A stretch of 51,138 nt of DNA from Meridianimarinicoccus aquatilis. Its GTDB lineage: Bacteria > Pseudomonadota > Alphaproteobacteria > Rhodobacterales > Rhodobacteraceae. Location of the stretch: contig NZ_SMZO01000026.1 of assembly GCF_004358675.1 (NCBI RefSeq), forward strand, positions 1-51,138, read 5' to 3'. Within the stretch, counting starts at the first letter, position 1; each line of letters opens with the position of its first letter. The position numbers and the translations under genes are program-made. A model generated the notes under the pieces. That model saw only the letters and a list, made by a program, of their open reading frames with translations, searched no databases and was not told the DNA's origin. Below are positions 25,994 through 34,008 of this stretch, one piece after another.

Positions 25994-27088
25994 TCAAGTG
26001 CGCGCCGCAAAATACCCGACCAAACCAGCGACTGCCACCCCCGCGATCACGGCAAAAGCGATTTTCCAGTGCGACCAGGGCCGCTCTCCTTGCACCCGAC
26101 CTGTTTGTCCGTTGATCACGATCCGATAACTCTTTCCGTTGAACCGATAGGCCGCGACCCAAATCGGCAACAGTACATGTTTGAACGTGACATCGCTGAC
26201 GGCCGTGTTGATCCTGTCGATGCGCTGCCGGTCGCCGCCAATATCAAACCTTACATCGCGTTCAATTTGGCGATCAATTTGGTTACGTGCTTGATCAAAG
26301 GCGTCGTCCAGTTGAACACCGTAGGCTTCAGCCCGAAGTCCGGCCAGATATTCGGGGGCATAGGGTCGCAATTGGGTGAGGTCCCATGGCGGCAACCCAT
26401 CCGTGAATGTTTTCGGCAACGACCGCGATCCCAGCACAAGCACATCATCAAAGAACCGCGCTACACGGCCCGAGGCCGCGCGCCAGCGGATCTTTGGAAC
26501 TTGTTCCGTATGGCGTTTCCCATTTCGAACCACGGATCTGCTGGTGTAATAAACGGTACCGCGATGGCCGGAATACTGGCTTTCCGTATGCGCATCGAAG
26601 GTCCAGTAGGGTACATAGACGCCATCCATCGCACGCCCTTTGCGCGCATAGCGTTTCAACCCTCCGGGCGCGAACCAAAGCCTTCCCAACCAGTCTGACA
26701 TCGCTGTTCGGGCGGTTGTTTCATCCAACGCGAAAGGCAGCACCCCGCGCGGTTTTATGTGGCGGTTCGTGCCAGTGCCGCCGACAACAGGCGTTGCGCA
26801 AAACGGGCACACGGTGCCATGGGTGGCTTCGTCCACCTCCACCTGTGCGCCGCAACTATCGCAGGCCAGCACACGAGTTTCTTCATAGGATTCTTGACCC
26901 AACCCGCCGGCAAGCGCGGCCGCATAGTCTTGTTCCTGCAAGGACACCGCGCCGCCCCATGGGCCGGATGGCGCGCCTATTGGGTCCTCAACGCCGCAAT
27001 GCGGACAGCGCAATCCGCCTGTGGCTGGATCGAACTGAAAATCCGATCCACAATTCGGGCAAGGAAAGCGGTGTATGGAGTCGGTCAT
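25994..27088 (-). CDS. TFIIB-type zinc-ribbon membrane protein (YdjG-like)
   Basis: 364 residues. Two zinc ribbons lie at the N-terminus: CPNCG/CPHCG (about 10-32) and CDSCG/CPFC (about 76-97). The middle has HIKPRGVLPFALDETTA, PYWTFDAHTESQYSG and DVTFKHVLLPIWVAAYRFNGKSYRIVINGQTGRVQGE. One membrane helix at the C-terminus (about 340-360) anchors it. This family resembles Bacillus YdjG, which with YdjI recruits PspA under membrane stress. It is the last gene of a packed operon with SPFH, DUF2927, TelA and XpaC-like genes, 34 nt after the SPFH gene. No enzyme motif is visible. Confidence 0.82.
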   Translation of the reverse strand: MTDSIHRFPCPNCGSDFQFDPATGGLRCPHCGVEDPIGAPSGPWGGAVSLQEQDYAAALAGGLGQESYEETRVLACDSCGAQVEVDEATHGTVCPFCATPVVGGTGTNRHIKPRGVLPFALDETTARTAMSDWLGRLWFAPGGLKRYARKGRAMDGVYVPYWTFDAHTESQYSGHRGTVYYTSRSVVRNGKRHTEQVPKIRWRAASGRVARFFDDVLVLGSRSLPKTFTDGLPPWDLTQLRPYAPEYLAGLRAEAYGVQLDDAFDQARNQIDRQIERDVRFDIGGDRQRIDRINTAVSDVTFKHVLLPIWVAAYRFNGKSYRIVINGQTGRVQGERPWSHWKIAFAVIAGVAVAGLVGYFAART

Positions 27089-27122
27089 GCAAAAGGGAGT
27101 CCGGTCAGCATTTCAGAGCACA

Positions 27123-28235
27123 TCAAGCGCCGGGAGGAGGTGGCGGCATGACGGTGAAAAGTTGCGCCAGTTCGGTGACGTCTTCGGCCAAAAGCCACCC
27201 GTCCTGACCCGCTGTCCAGACGTGTGTTTGGCGGGTCAAACGCCCCTCTGTGACCATCCTGCCCATTGCGGCGCGTGAAAAGGGGCCTGACGTCGCGCCA
27301 TTTTCGGCAATGTGCCAGACATGTTCTGCGGGCGGTGGTGGCGGCGGGGTAGGTGCTGCAGCAGGCTGCGCCGGGCGTTGGCCCCAAGGGCCCGATTGTG
27401 CCATGGCTTGCCCCATTGCCATACCAATGCCAGCGCCCATGCCAGATGCCATGCCGCCATCGGATTGAGCGGCGGCGCCCATGGCTTCGGCTGCGGCATA
27501 GCGTGTGTAGCGATCCAAATCGCCGACCACGCCCATGGCAGTACGTTTATCCAAGGCGGCTTCAACAGCAGGCGGTAGCGAGATGTTCTCGATGTAAAGC
27601 TCAGGCAAGGTCAGACCGTAGCCCGCGATCGTGGCGCTGATTTCACTTGCCACCAATTTTCCCAAATCGGCCGTGTTCGCCGCCATGTCGAGCACCGGAA
27701 TGCCCGAGGAAGCAACCACGCGATTGAATTCCTGCACGATCACGTTGCGCACCTGAAAGCTGATCTCGTCCATGGTGAATTCGCCGTCCGTGCCGACGAT
27801 TTCCGTCATGAACCGGGCCGGATCCGTCACGCGCGCGGTATAGGTACCAAAGGCGCGCAGACGCACGGGCCCAAACTCCGGATCACGGAGCATCACCGGG
27901 TTCTTGGTGCCCCATTTCAGATCAGTAAACCGCCGTGTGGCAACGAAATATATCTCGGACTTGAAAGGCGAACGAAAGCCGTGATCCCAATGTTGCAACG
28001 TGGTCATCACTGGCATGTTGTTTGTCTCAAGCATGTACAGACCGGGTTTGAACACGTCGGCGATCTGGCCTTCGTGTACGAAGACGGCTGCCTGGCCTTC
28101 GCGGACTGTCAGCTTCGCGCCGTATTTGATCGCGTGGCCTTGCCGCTCAAATCGCCAAACCATCGTGTCACGGGTGTCATCAACCCAGTGAATCACATCA
28201 ATGAATTCGCCGGAAAGGAAGTCGAAAAACGGCAT
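27123..28235 (-). CDS. SPFH-domain protein with C-terminal GYF_2 domain (YdjI-like)
   Basis: 370 residues. The SPFH/band-7 domain (about 20-235) has KLTVREGQAAVFVHEGQIADVFKPGLYML, ATRRFTDLKWGTKNPV and RVTDPARFMTEIVG; a helical stretch with repeated GM/A (about 255-290) and a proline run follow. A GYF_2 domain (about 305-365) ends it: WHIAENGATSGPFSRAAMGRMV. It is flotillin-like but has no N-terminal membrane hairpin. Such proteins were called virion core protein-like; Bacillus YdjI works with YdjG. The start at 28235 has AAGGA seven bases away. Its ATG follows the DUF2927 stop after one base. Confidence 0.87.
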   Translation of the reverse strand: MPFFDFLSGEFIDVIHWVDDTRDTMVWRFERQGHAIKYGAKLTVREGQAAVFVHEGQIADVFKPGLYMLETNNMPVMTTLQHWDHGFRSPFKSEIYFVATRRFTDLKWGTKNPVMLRDPEFGPVRLRAFGTYTARVTDPARFMTEIVGTDGEFTMDEISFQVRNVIVQEFNRVVASSGIPVLDMAANTADLGKLVASEISATIAGYGLTLPELYIENISLPPAVEAALDKRTAMGVVGDLDRYTRYAAAEAMGAAAQSDGGMASGMGAGIGMAMGQAMAQSGPWGQRPAQPAAAPTPPPPPPAEHVWHIAENGATSGPFSRAAMGRMVTEGRLTRQTHVWTAGQDGWLLAEDVTELAQLFTVMPPPPPGA

Positions 28236-28236
28236 G

Positions 28237-29247
28237 TCAGAGTCCTTCGGTTGTCGGTGGCGTGTCGTCTGAGCCAAGGGTATTGCTGGCGTCAAGAACG
28301 GTGGCCGGGGGCAGCAGTTCTTCGGCAATCATGCGGATCAAAGGTTGCGCCTGAGTTGCGGTCATGCCCGGTTGCAGCCTTGAATCATAGAGAATGGTAA
28401 GCATCAATTCATCTTGCCGGGTCAGCAGGGCGAATTCTTCGTCGTCGTTGAAGATTGAGGGGCGCGCTTCTGGGCTGTCATTGGCCAAGCCCATGCCCTG
28501 AGCTATTTCTTCGTGAAAGCATGACCGGCGGAGCAAGGGGGGATGTTCAGCGCGAATGACCCCGATGGCGCGACGATAGACATAAGGTTGATCGTCTGTT
28601 GAGAACGCAATCATCATGCAAAAAGTGGTTGGCGGCATTTCCGTCACCGCATTCACCACGCTGTCTGACAATCCGGGAACCAACTCGCGCAAAGCTGGGC
28701 CAAGGGCGCGACGTTCGTCTTCGTCCACGACGAACACGGTCATGTTGCCTTTGCCTTCGACCGTTGTCACCGGGTGCCCAGAGGCATCAGCAAGCCGCTT
28801 TGCCAACGCCTCAACACTTGCCCGGTCGCGGCGGCGTTTTTCGTCGTTGACGGACGCGCCGAAGTGCAACCCGATCTCCATGCCGTCATTCCAGCGGCGC
28901 AAGGGGCTTGCTGTTTCACGCGCCACGATGCGGTTCGAAATCGGCACAAACTCGTCAAAGAGAGCGATGCGCAGAAAGTTCTCGGTCAAGACGCGGCTGT
29001 CAAAGGGGGCATCGGGCCCGCCACCATCGGTGCGCAGCAGACCCCTGTTGATCAAGTCCCGTTCGACCCGGGAATAGCGCAATGCAAGGGCCGCGCTGTC
29101 AGCGGAAGGCACATAGTCTGCGCGCTGTTCGGGCACCGGGGTTCGGACAGCCGGGTCAACCACATCCGGTGTTGGTGCCACGCTTGCACATCCCGCCAAA
29201 GCAAGCGCAGCACACGATAGGGTCCGAATGGGGGTAAACAGCGGCAT
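28237..29247 (-). CDS. DUF2927-domain lipoprotein
   Basis: 336 residues. The lipobox is ALALAGC at C20, so it is probably an outer- or inner-membrane lipoprotein facing the periplasm. The DUF2927 domain (about 85-290) reads NFLRIALFDEF, TVFVVDEDERRALGP, CFHEEIAQGMGLANDSPEARPSIFNDDEEFALLT. The HEE in CFHEEIAQG recalls a metallopeptidase helix (HExxx-type) but lacks full HExxH, so catalysis is doubtful. Position between TelA and the SPFH gene suggests the periplasmic arm of that module. Confidence 0.85.
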   Translation of the reverse strand: MPLFTPIRTLSCAALALAGCASVAPTPDVVDPAVRTPVPEQRADYVPSADSAALALRYSRVERDLINRGLLRTDGGGPDAPFDSRVLTENFLRIALFDEFVPISNRIVARETASPLRRWNDGMEIGLHFGASVNDEKRRRDRASVEALAKRLADASGHPVTTVEGKGNMTVFVVDEDERRALGPALRELVPGLSDSVVNAVTEMPPTTFCMMIAFSTDDQPYVYRRAIGVIRAEHPPLLRRSCFHEEIAQGMGLANDSPEARPSIFNDDEEFALLTRQDELMLTILYDSRLQPGMTATQAQPLIRMIAEELLPPATVLDASNTLGSDDTPPTTEGL

Positions 29248-29256
29248 ATGTACGTC

Positions 29257-30423
29257 TCAGGAAGCCGACGACCCCGGAACAGCGGCCTTCGCCGATGCCA
29301 GTGTCGTGCGCAACTCTGCTTCCATTTTTTGCAGTTCTTGTTCGGCGGCAGCGCGGCTGGCCTTGCCCTCATCCGCGATTTGAAGGCTCTCTTGAATTGT
29401 CGCAACAAGATCGTCATTCGCCTGCTTGACCGCCGCGATGTCAAATACGCCCCGTTCAATCTGTTCGCGCACGGTCTTGTTTGCGGTGCGCAAGTTCGCT
29501 GCGTTCGACGTCAGCAACTCATTGGTCAGGTCATTGGCTTCTTTCACCGCGCTCGCCGCTTCTGACGAGCGTTGGATCGTTACGGCCTGCGCAAGCTGCG
29601 TTTCCCAAAGTGGGACGGTGTTCACGAGAGTGGAATTGATCTTGGTAATCAGCGATTTGTCGTTTTCTTGCACCAGCCGGATCGACGGCAGGCTTTGCAT
29701 TGTCACCTGGCGGGTCAATTTCAGATCATGAACCCTGCGTTCAAGATCGTCGCGGGCCGCACGCAAATCGCGCAGCTCTTGTGCCGCCATCATCTGGGCG
29801 TCAGGTGCCGCGCTTGCTTGTTCGGCTTCCTTGGTTGGAATGGTCCGGGTATCCAGTTCGGTTAGTTTCTCAGTCCCGGCCGCGATGTAAAGCGCCAGCT
29901 CATCATAAAAATCCAGCGTCTTTTCATACAGCTTATCGAGGGATTTGATGTCTTTTAGAAGCTGGTGTTCATGCCCCAGAAGAGTGTCGGTGATCTTATC
30001 AATCTGACCTTGGACCGTTTCATACTTTGCCATGAATTGCGCAACGGGGGCTGCTTTCCCGGTCAACTTATCCCACCAGGACCGCTTGCGGTTCGGGTCC
30101 AGCTCTTCGACCGAGAACCCCCGGATCGTGCTGACGATCTCGCGCAGGCTTTCACCGGCAGGGCCGACATCCTTGTTGCGCACATCTGCCAGCATGGATT
30201 GGCTGATTTCCTGCAATTCGGATTGTGCGCGGGAGCCAAAGGCGATGATCGACCCGCTATCTGACATGTCTAATTCCGCTAGTCGCTGGGCAACTTGCGC
30301 TGTTACGGCGGGGTCAGCGGCATCGGGAACCAGATCAGCATCGCGGGGTACAGGCAGTGGCGCCGCCACTTGCGCGACGAGGTCTGAACTGTCTTGAGCC
30401 TTGGTTTTGACGTCCTGCGACAT
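29257..30423 (-). CDS. telA: TelA-family toxic anion resistance protein
   Basis: 388 residues, mostly long coiled-coil helices. Characteristic stretches are RKRSWWDKLTGKAAPVAQFMAKYETVQGQIDKI, DIKSLDKLYEKTLDFYDELALYI, LTRQVTMQSLPSIRLVQENDKSLITKI and LTNELLTSNAANLRTANKTV. TelA/KlaA proteins confer tellurite and colicin tolerance in some bacteria, and Bacillus YceH sits in an envelope stress operon; the biochemical role is unknown. GGAGAG lies six bases before ATG 30423. The 13-nt gap to the XpaC-like gene fits the known xpaC-telA pairing. Confidence 0.93.
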   Translation of the reverse strand: MSQDVKTKAQDSSDLVAQVAAPLPVPRDADLVPDAADPAVTAQVAQRLAELDMSDSGSIIAFGSRAQSELQEISQSMLADVRNKDVGPAGESLREIVSTIRGFSVEELDPNRKRSWWDKLTGKAAPVAQFMAKYETVQGQIDKITDTLLGHEHQLLKDIKSLDKLYEKTLDFYDELALYIAAGTEKLTELDTRTIPTKEAEQASAAPDAQMMAAQELRDLRAARDDLERRVHDLKLTRQVTMQSLPSIRLVQENDKSLITKINSTLVNTVPLWETQLAQAVTIQRSSEAASAVKEANDLTNELLTSNAANLRTANKTVREQIERGVFDIAAVKQANDDLVATIQESLQIADEGKASRAAAEQELQKMEAELRTTLASAKAAVPGSSAS

Positions 30424-30436
30424 GAGTCTCTCCGAG

Positions 30437-31327
30437 TTAGGAAATAGGGGTTTCGCGGGCCAGCCGTTCGCGGAGCACTTCGATTTCAACATCAAGATCG
30501 GTGCGGTCGTCCAGCAGCAGTGTATCTGTCTTGGTGGCGTAATTTGCTTCGAGATCGGCCAAAAGGGCCACGTAGTCGAGACGCGCTTGAGGGTCACGGT
30601 TGCGCGCGTAAAGATCGGCAAATTTCACCGTCGCTTCGCGGGCGCCCAGCAAATAGACACCCATGAATTTGCGTGCTTTGGCCAGATCGCGTGGGTCGTC
30701 CTCGATGGTGCGGAACATCTTGCGCACAGTGCGGCTGAACTGATCAACTAAACCCGACAGTTCCCGGTCACCGGCACGCACGATGGCATCGGTCATGGTT
30801 GTCAGATGCGCTTCGGCTTCCTTGACCGCACGTTCCACCCGTTCGTTTTGGATACGGTCCGCGCCTTCGACGCCGCCAAGTCCCTTGTCCTTAAGCGGAT
30901 CTGCGCCGAAGGCCCCAAAGTGCAGAACCGCGCCGAGCCCGCCAAAAACAACTGCGTTGGTCAAGCTTCCGTCCGCCAAACCGGCCAAGGCCAATCCGCC
31001 CCCGGTCAGGGCACTGGCGAAAAGTTTGCGAGGAATGGCCGGTTTGCGTGCAACCTTACGTGCGCGATAGGCGTCTTCGGCGCGGATCCCGTCGCGGGTC
31101 AGCCATGCCGCCAGCAGCAGTGCGCCAAAGCAGCCAAGGTTAAGCGCAAGGCCGATTGGCTCGGCCCGAAAGGCCGAGATCAGAAACGGAAAGGGCAGGA
31201 GGAACAGAAGGTTTGACCGGGCGCCAATGCGGCTACGCTGCGCGCCCTCAAACGGGCTGGAGCCTTTTGGCGCAGGGCTGGCCGTTGATCCGCCAGGGCT
31301 GTATTTTCCGCCAAAACGCTGCGCCAT
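30437..31327 (-). CDS. XpaC-like membrane protein (5-bromo-4-chloroindolyl phosphate hydrolysis family)
   Basis: 296 residues. An N-terminal basic region is followed by membrane helices near 42-80 and 100-140, then a helical domain (about 150-290) with VEGADRIQNERVERAVKEAEAHLTTM and YLLGAREATVKFADLYARN. Bacillus XpaC is named for X-phosphate hydrolysis, but no phosphatase motif is present. The open frame runs on to 31732, but that part is antisense-like overlap with rluB. ATG 31327 overlaps the stop of a micro-ORF as TGATG. The partner telA follows. Confidence 0.85.
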   Translation of the reverse strand: MAQRFGGKYSPGGSTASPAPKGSSPFEGAQRSRIGARSNLLFLLPFPFLISAFRAEPIGLALNLGCFGALLLAAWLTRDGIRAEDAYRARKVARKPAIPRKLFASALTGGGLALAGLADGSLTNAVVFGGLGAVLHFGAFGADPLKDKGLGGVEGADRIQNERVERAVKEAEAHLTTMTDAIVRAGDRELSGLVDQFSRTVRKMFRTIEDDPRDLAKARKFMGVYLLGAREATVKFADLYARNRDPQARLDYVALLADLEANYATKTDTLLLDDRTDLDVEIEVLRERLARETPIS

Positions 31328-31410
31328 CAAACGGCCCCCGAAAATGCGGCATACAGAACAAGCGCTACCAAAAGCGCGTATGACAATTTTTGCAGACCGG
31401 TGTTCGACAC
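31327..31410 (-). CDS. Candidate 27-residue membrane micro-protein
   Basis: GTG 31410 is preceded by GGGAG at about seven bases and opens a 27-codon ORF. It has a short polar start (SNTGLQK), then one hydrophobic helix LSYALLVALVLYAAFSGAV to the end. Its TGA overlaps the XpaC-like ATG (TGATG), the coupling style used throughout this window. It looks like a single-pass small protein of the envelope-stress operon, or at least a translational leader for it. An in-frame ATG at 31431 lacks a ribosome site. No homologue is recalled. Confidence 0.55.
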   Translation of the reverse strand: MSNTGLQKLSYALLVALVLYAAFSGAV

Positions 31411-31473
31411 GGCAAGCTCCCTTTGCACCATATAGGTAGGCAATCACAGCGCGCGCGCAAAGGGAAGATGCGG

Positions 31474-32367
31474 TTATCGACCTTTGCGAGGACTGACGTC
31501 GCGCCGTGTACGTTTTGGCTTGGGTTTGGTGACAGCTTCGCCACCGCTGCCAAGGCCGAGTTGGTCGCGCATCACGCGCGGTTTGACCTCTTCCACAGAC
31601 CCGGCGGTCAGATCGCCCAACTGAAACGGGCCGTAACTGATGCGGATCAGCCGGTTCACGGACAGGCCGACGCTTTCCATCGCGCGGCGGATTTCGCGAT
31701 TGCGTCCTTCGCGCAGGGCGACTGTCAACCACGCATTGGCGCCTTGCTGGCGGTCGAGCGTGACGGCCATCGGTTGAAACCGTTCACCCTCCACCGTGAT
31801 GCCCTTGCGCAGCGGTTCCAGTTGCGGGTCGGTCGGCGCGCCCTTGATCCGCACGCGGTATTTGCGAACCCAACCGGTGCTGGGCAATTCCAACCGCCGC
31901 TTGATCCCGCCATCATTCGTCAGCAAAAGCAGGCCTTCTGAATTCAGATCCAGCCGTCCAATGCTCAGCACGCGCGGCATGTCGTCGGGCAGGGCGTCAA
32001 ATACAGTCTCGCGACCTTTTTCGTCTCGGGTCGTTGTCACCAGCCCGGTCGGCTTGTGGTATAGCCACAGACGGGCGGCTTCAGGCTCAGCCAAAGGCTT
32101 GCCATCGACAACAATTCGATCGCTTGGCATCACGTTCAGCGCGGGGCTGTCGATCCGCTTGCCATTCACGGAAACCCGTCCCTCGGCGATGATCTTTTCG
32201 GCATCACGGCGAGAGGCCAGGCCGGCGCGGGCCAAGGTCTTCGCGATCCTTTCGCCTTTTGGCGCACCATCGGCAGCGGTGGCGGGCATTGAAGGGGGAG
32301 AAACCGGCGCCGAAGCGCGGTTCGGTTTCGGGCGCGGGGCGCGACGGGGATGGGACGGGTTTGACAT
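31474..32367 (-). CDS. rluB: 23S rRNA pseudouridine synthase B
   Basis: 297 residues. An S4 RNA-binding domain (about 35-80) has ERIAKTLARAGLASRRDAEKIIAEGRVSVNGK. The RsuA/RluB catalytic domain has GRLDLNSEGLLLLTNDG, with the catalytic aspartate in GRLD, and a later LREGRNREIRRAMESVGL. It isomerises a uridine in 23S rRNA (U2605 in E. coli). The tail is lysine/arginine rich. The XpaC operon starts 63 nt downstream on the same strand. Confidence 0.93.
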   Translation of the reverse strand: MSNPSHPRRAPRPKPNRASAPVSPPSMPATAADGAPKGERIAKTLARAGLASRRDAEKIIAEGRVSVNGKRIDSPALNVMPSDRIVVDGKPLAEPEAARLWLYHKPTGLVTTTRDEKGRETVFDALPDDMPRVLSIGRLDLNSEGLLLLTNDGGIKRRLELPSTGWVRKYRVRIKGAPTDPQLEPLRKGITVEGERFQPMAVTLDRQQGANAWLTVALREGRNREIRRAMESVGLSVNRLIRISYGPFQLGDLTAGSVEEVKPRVMRDQLGLGSGGEAVTKPKPKRTRRDVSPRKGR

Positions 32368-32469
32368 ACCAGCGCCATAGCGCGGTTTGGGGGAGCGTGA
32401 AAGCCTGTTGACTGTGTGCGGATGCGAATATCGGTTGCCTTACGGCCCTTGCATTGCGCATCTGACCAC

Positions 32470-32928
32470 ATGAGCCCGTTTAAAAGTCATATGCAGACCG
32501 CTCTTCTAGAAGCCCGTGCCGCAGCTGAACGAGGCGAGGTTCCGGTTGGCGCTTTGATATTGGGTGCAGACGGCACTGTGCTGGCGCAAGCAGGCAACCG
32601 TACCCGCGAGCTGTGTGATCCCACGGCCCATGCTGAAATTCTTGCCATACGGGCCGCCTGCGCCGCGCTGGGGTCTGAAAGACTGACAGGCTGCGCGCTG
32701 TACGTGACCCTTGAGCCGTGCGCGATGTGTGCTGCCGCCATTTCAGCGGCGCGAATTGCTCGGGTGTATTATGGGGCGTCCGATCCAAAGTCAGGCGGTG
32801 TGGCCCAAGGCGCGCGCGTGTTTGACCGGGCCCAAAGTCATCACCGCCCGGATGTGTACGACGGAATCGCCGGCGCAGAAGCGGAAGAACTGCTGAGGGA
32901 ATTCTTCGCTGAACGGCGCGGGACTTGA
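32470..32928 (+). CDS. tadA: tRNA-specific adenosine deaminase
   Basis: 152 residues. It deaminates A34 of tRNA-Arg(ACG) to inosine. The CDA zinc motifs are complete: DPTAHAEILAIRAA (H and catalytic E) and LEPCAMCAAAI (two cysteines). The C-terminal EELLREFFAERR helix is typical. The start MSPFKSHM was chosen by family length; no clear Shine-Dalgarno precedes it. Divergent from rluB. Confidence 0.94.
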   Translation: MSPFKSHMQTALLEARAAAERGEVPVGALILGADGTVLAQAGNRTRELCDPTAHAEILAIRAACAALGSERLTGCALYVTLEPCAMCAAAISAARIARVYYGASDPKSGGVAQGARVFDRAQSHHRPDVYDGIAGAEAEELLREFFAERRGT

Positions 32929-33015
32929 GGCCAAAGCCCATAATGTGCCGCGCAAGATGACCTTTGTAGCTCGGCAGCTATCTGTTGCTGGTCTGTGAAC
33001 ACATGGAGATATCGG

Positions 33016-33687
33016 ATGGATTGGACGCGCCAGATCGACGGATACTGCGAACGGGTTGATCCGACTTTTTGGGCAGAGCCAATCAACGCTTTCTCCAACG
33101 TTGCTTTTTTGCTGGCCGCTTTTGTCATGTGGCGTCGTGTTGGGGCGGCGCAACTTCCAATTGCCAGCGCTTTGGTTGTGATCCTTGGGATGATCGGCGT
33201 CGGATCATACCTGTTCCATACCTATGCTCAGGTCTGGTCGGCCTTTGCGGACAGCGGGTTCATAGCCCTTTTTGCAGTGATCTTTGTGTTCGCCGTAAAT
33301 CGTGATTTTCTGGGGTTGAAAGGGTGGCGGGCCTTTGCCGCAACGGCGCTGTTTATTCCCTATGTCACAATCACAGTGCCGATTTTCGAACGATTGCCAT
33401 TTTTCAACATCTCGTCCGGTTACTGGCCGCTTCCATTGCTGATGGTGATCTATGGAGTGGCCTTGCGCCGCCGGGCATCTGCGACCGGGCGGGGTCTGCT
33501 ACTGGCTGCTGCGTTGGTGACGGTATCCTTGATCTTCAGATCGCTTGACGCCCCATTATGCGCTGTTGTTCCGTTCGGCACGCATTTCATCTGGCACCTG
33601 CTGAATGCCGTTCTTTTGGCCTGGATGATAGAAGTCTATCTTCGCCATATGCGCGGCCCGCTTGCAGCAGCCTTGCGCGCCCGGTAA
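33016..33687 (+). CDS. Ceramidase/CREST-family membrane hydrolase
   Basis: 223 residues with about seven membrane helices. Family features: early DGYCERVDPTFWAEPINAFSN, SYLFHTYAQ after the second helix, and HFIWHLLNAV near the end, giving the Ser/His/His pattern of the CREST (alkaline ceramidase, PAQR) superfamily. An integral inner-membrane zinc-dependent hydrolase is likely, but the substrate in a bacterium without known sphingolipids is unclear. GGAG lies eight bases before the ATG. It is followed by gatC after 33 nt. Confidence 0.82.
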   Translation: MDWTRQIDGYCERVDPTFWAEPINAFSNVAFLLAAFVMWRRVGAAQLPIASALVVILGMIGVGSYLFHTYAQVWSAFADSGFIALFAVIFVFAVNRDFLGLKGWRAFAATALFIPYVTITVPIFERLPFFNISSGYWPLPLLMVIYGVALRRRASATGRGLLLAAALVTVSLIFRSLDAPLCAVVPFGTHFIWHLLNAVLLAWMIEVYLRHMRGPLAAALRAR

Positions 33688-33720
33688 AGCCAGTCCCGAC
33701 GCAGGAAACGGAGACGCGAC

Positions 33721-34008
33721 ATGTCGATCGACATAGAGACCGCCGCGAAGGTTGCAAAACTCGCTCGTATTCGGGTCGAGCCGGATGCACTTCCGGCTCT
33801 CGCCGACGAATTCAATACGATCTTGGGGTTCATCGAACAACTGGGCGAAGTGGATGTGGACGGGATCGAGCCCATGACAGGCGTGACTCCGATGCGCCTG
33901 AAGCGACGCGAGGACGTGGTCACCGATGGCGATCAGCAAGAGGCGATCTTGTCGAACGCACCTGATTCCCGCGAAGGGTTCTTTGCCGTGCCGAAGGTTG
34001 TTGAATAA
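33721..34008 (+). CDS. gatC: Aspartyl/glutamyl-tRNA amidotransferase subunit C
   Basis: 95 residues, full length. It stabilises the GatCAB complex that converts Glu-tRNA(Gln) and Asp-tRNA(Asn) to the amides. [42 protein letters not shown] is the classic GatC helix pair. Stop and the gatA ATG overlap as TAATG. gatB is not adjacent. Confidence 0.95.
   Translation: MSIDIETAAKVAKLARIRVEPDALPALADEFNTILGFIEQLGEVDVDGIEPMTGVTPMRLKRREDVVTDGDQQEAILSNAPDSREGFFAVPKVVE

Noticed and set aside
31328-31732. N-terminal extension of the XpaC-like ORF
   Set aside because: It runs through the end of rluB in another frame and lacks family similarity; ATG 31327 has coupling context.
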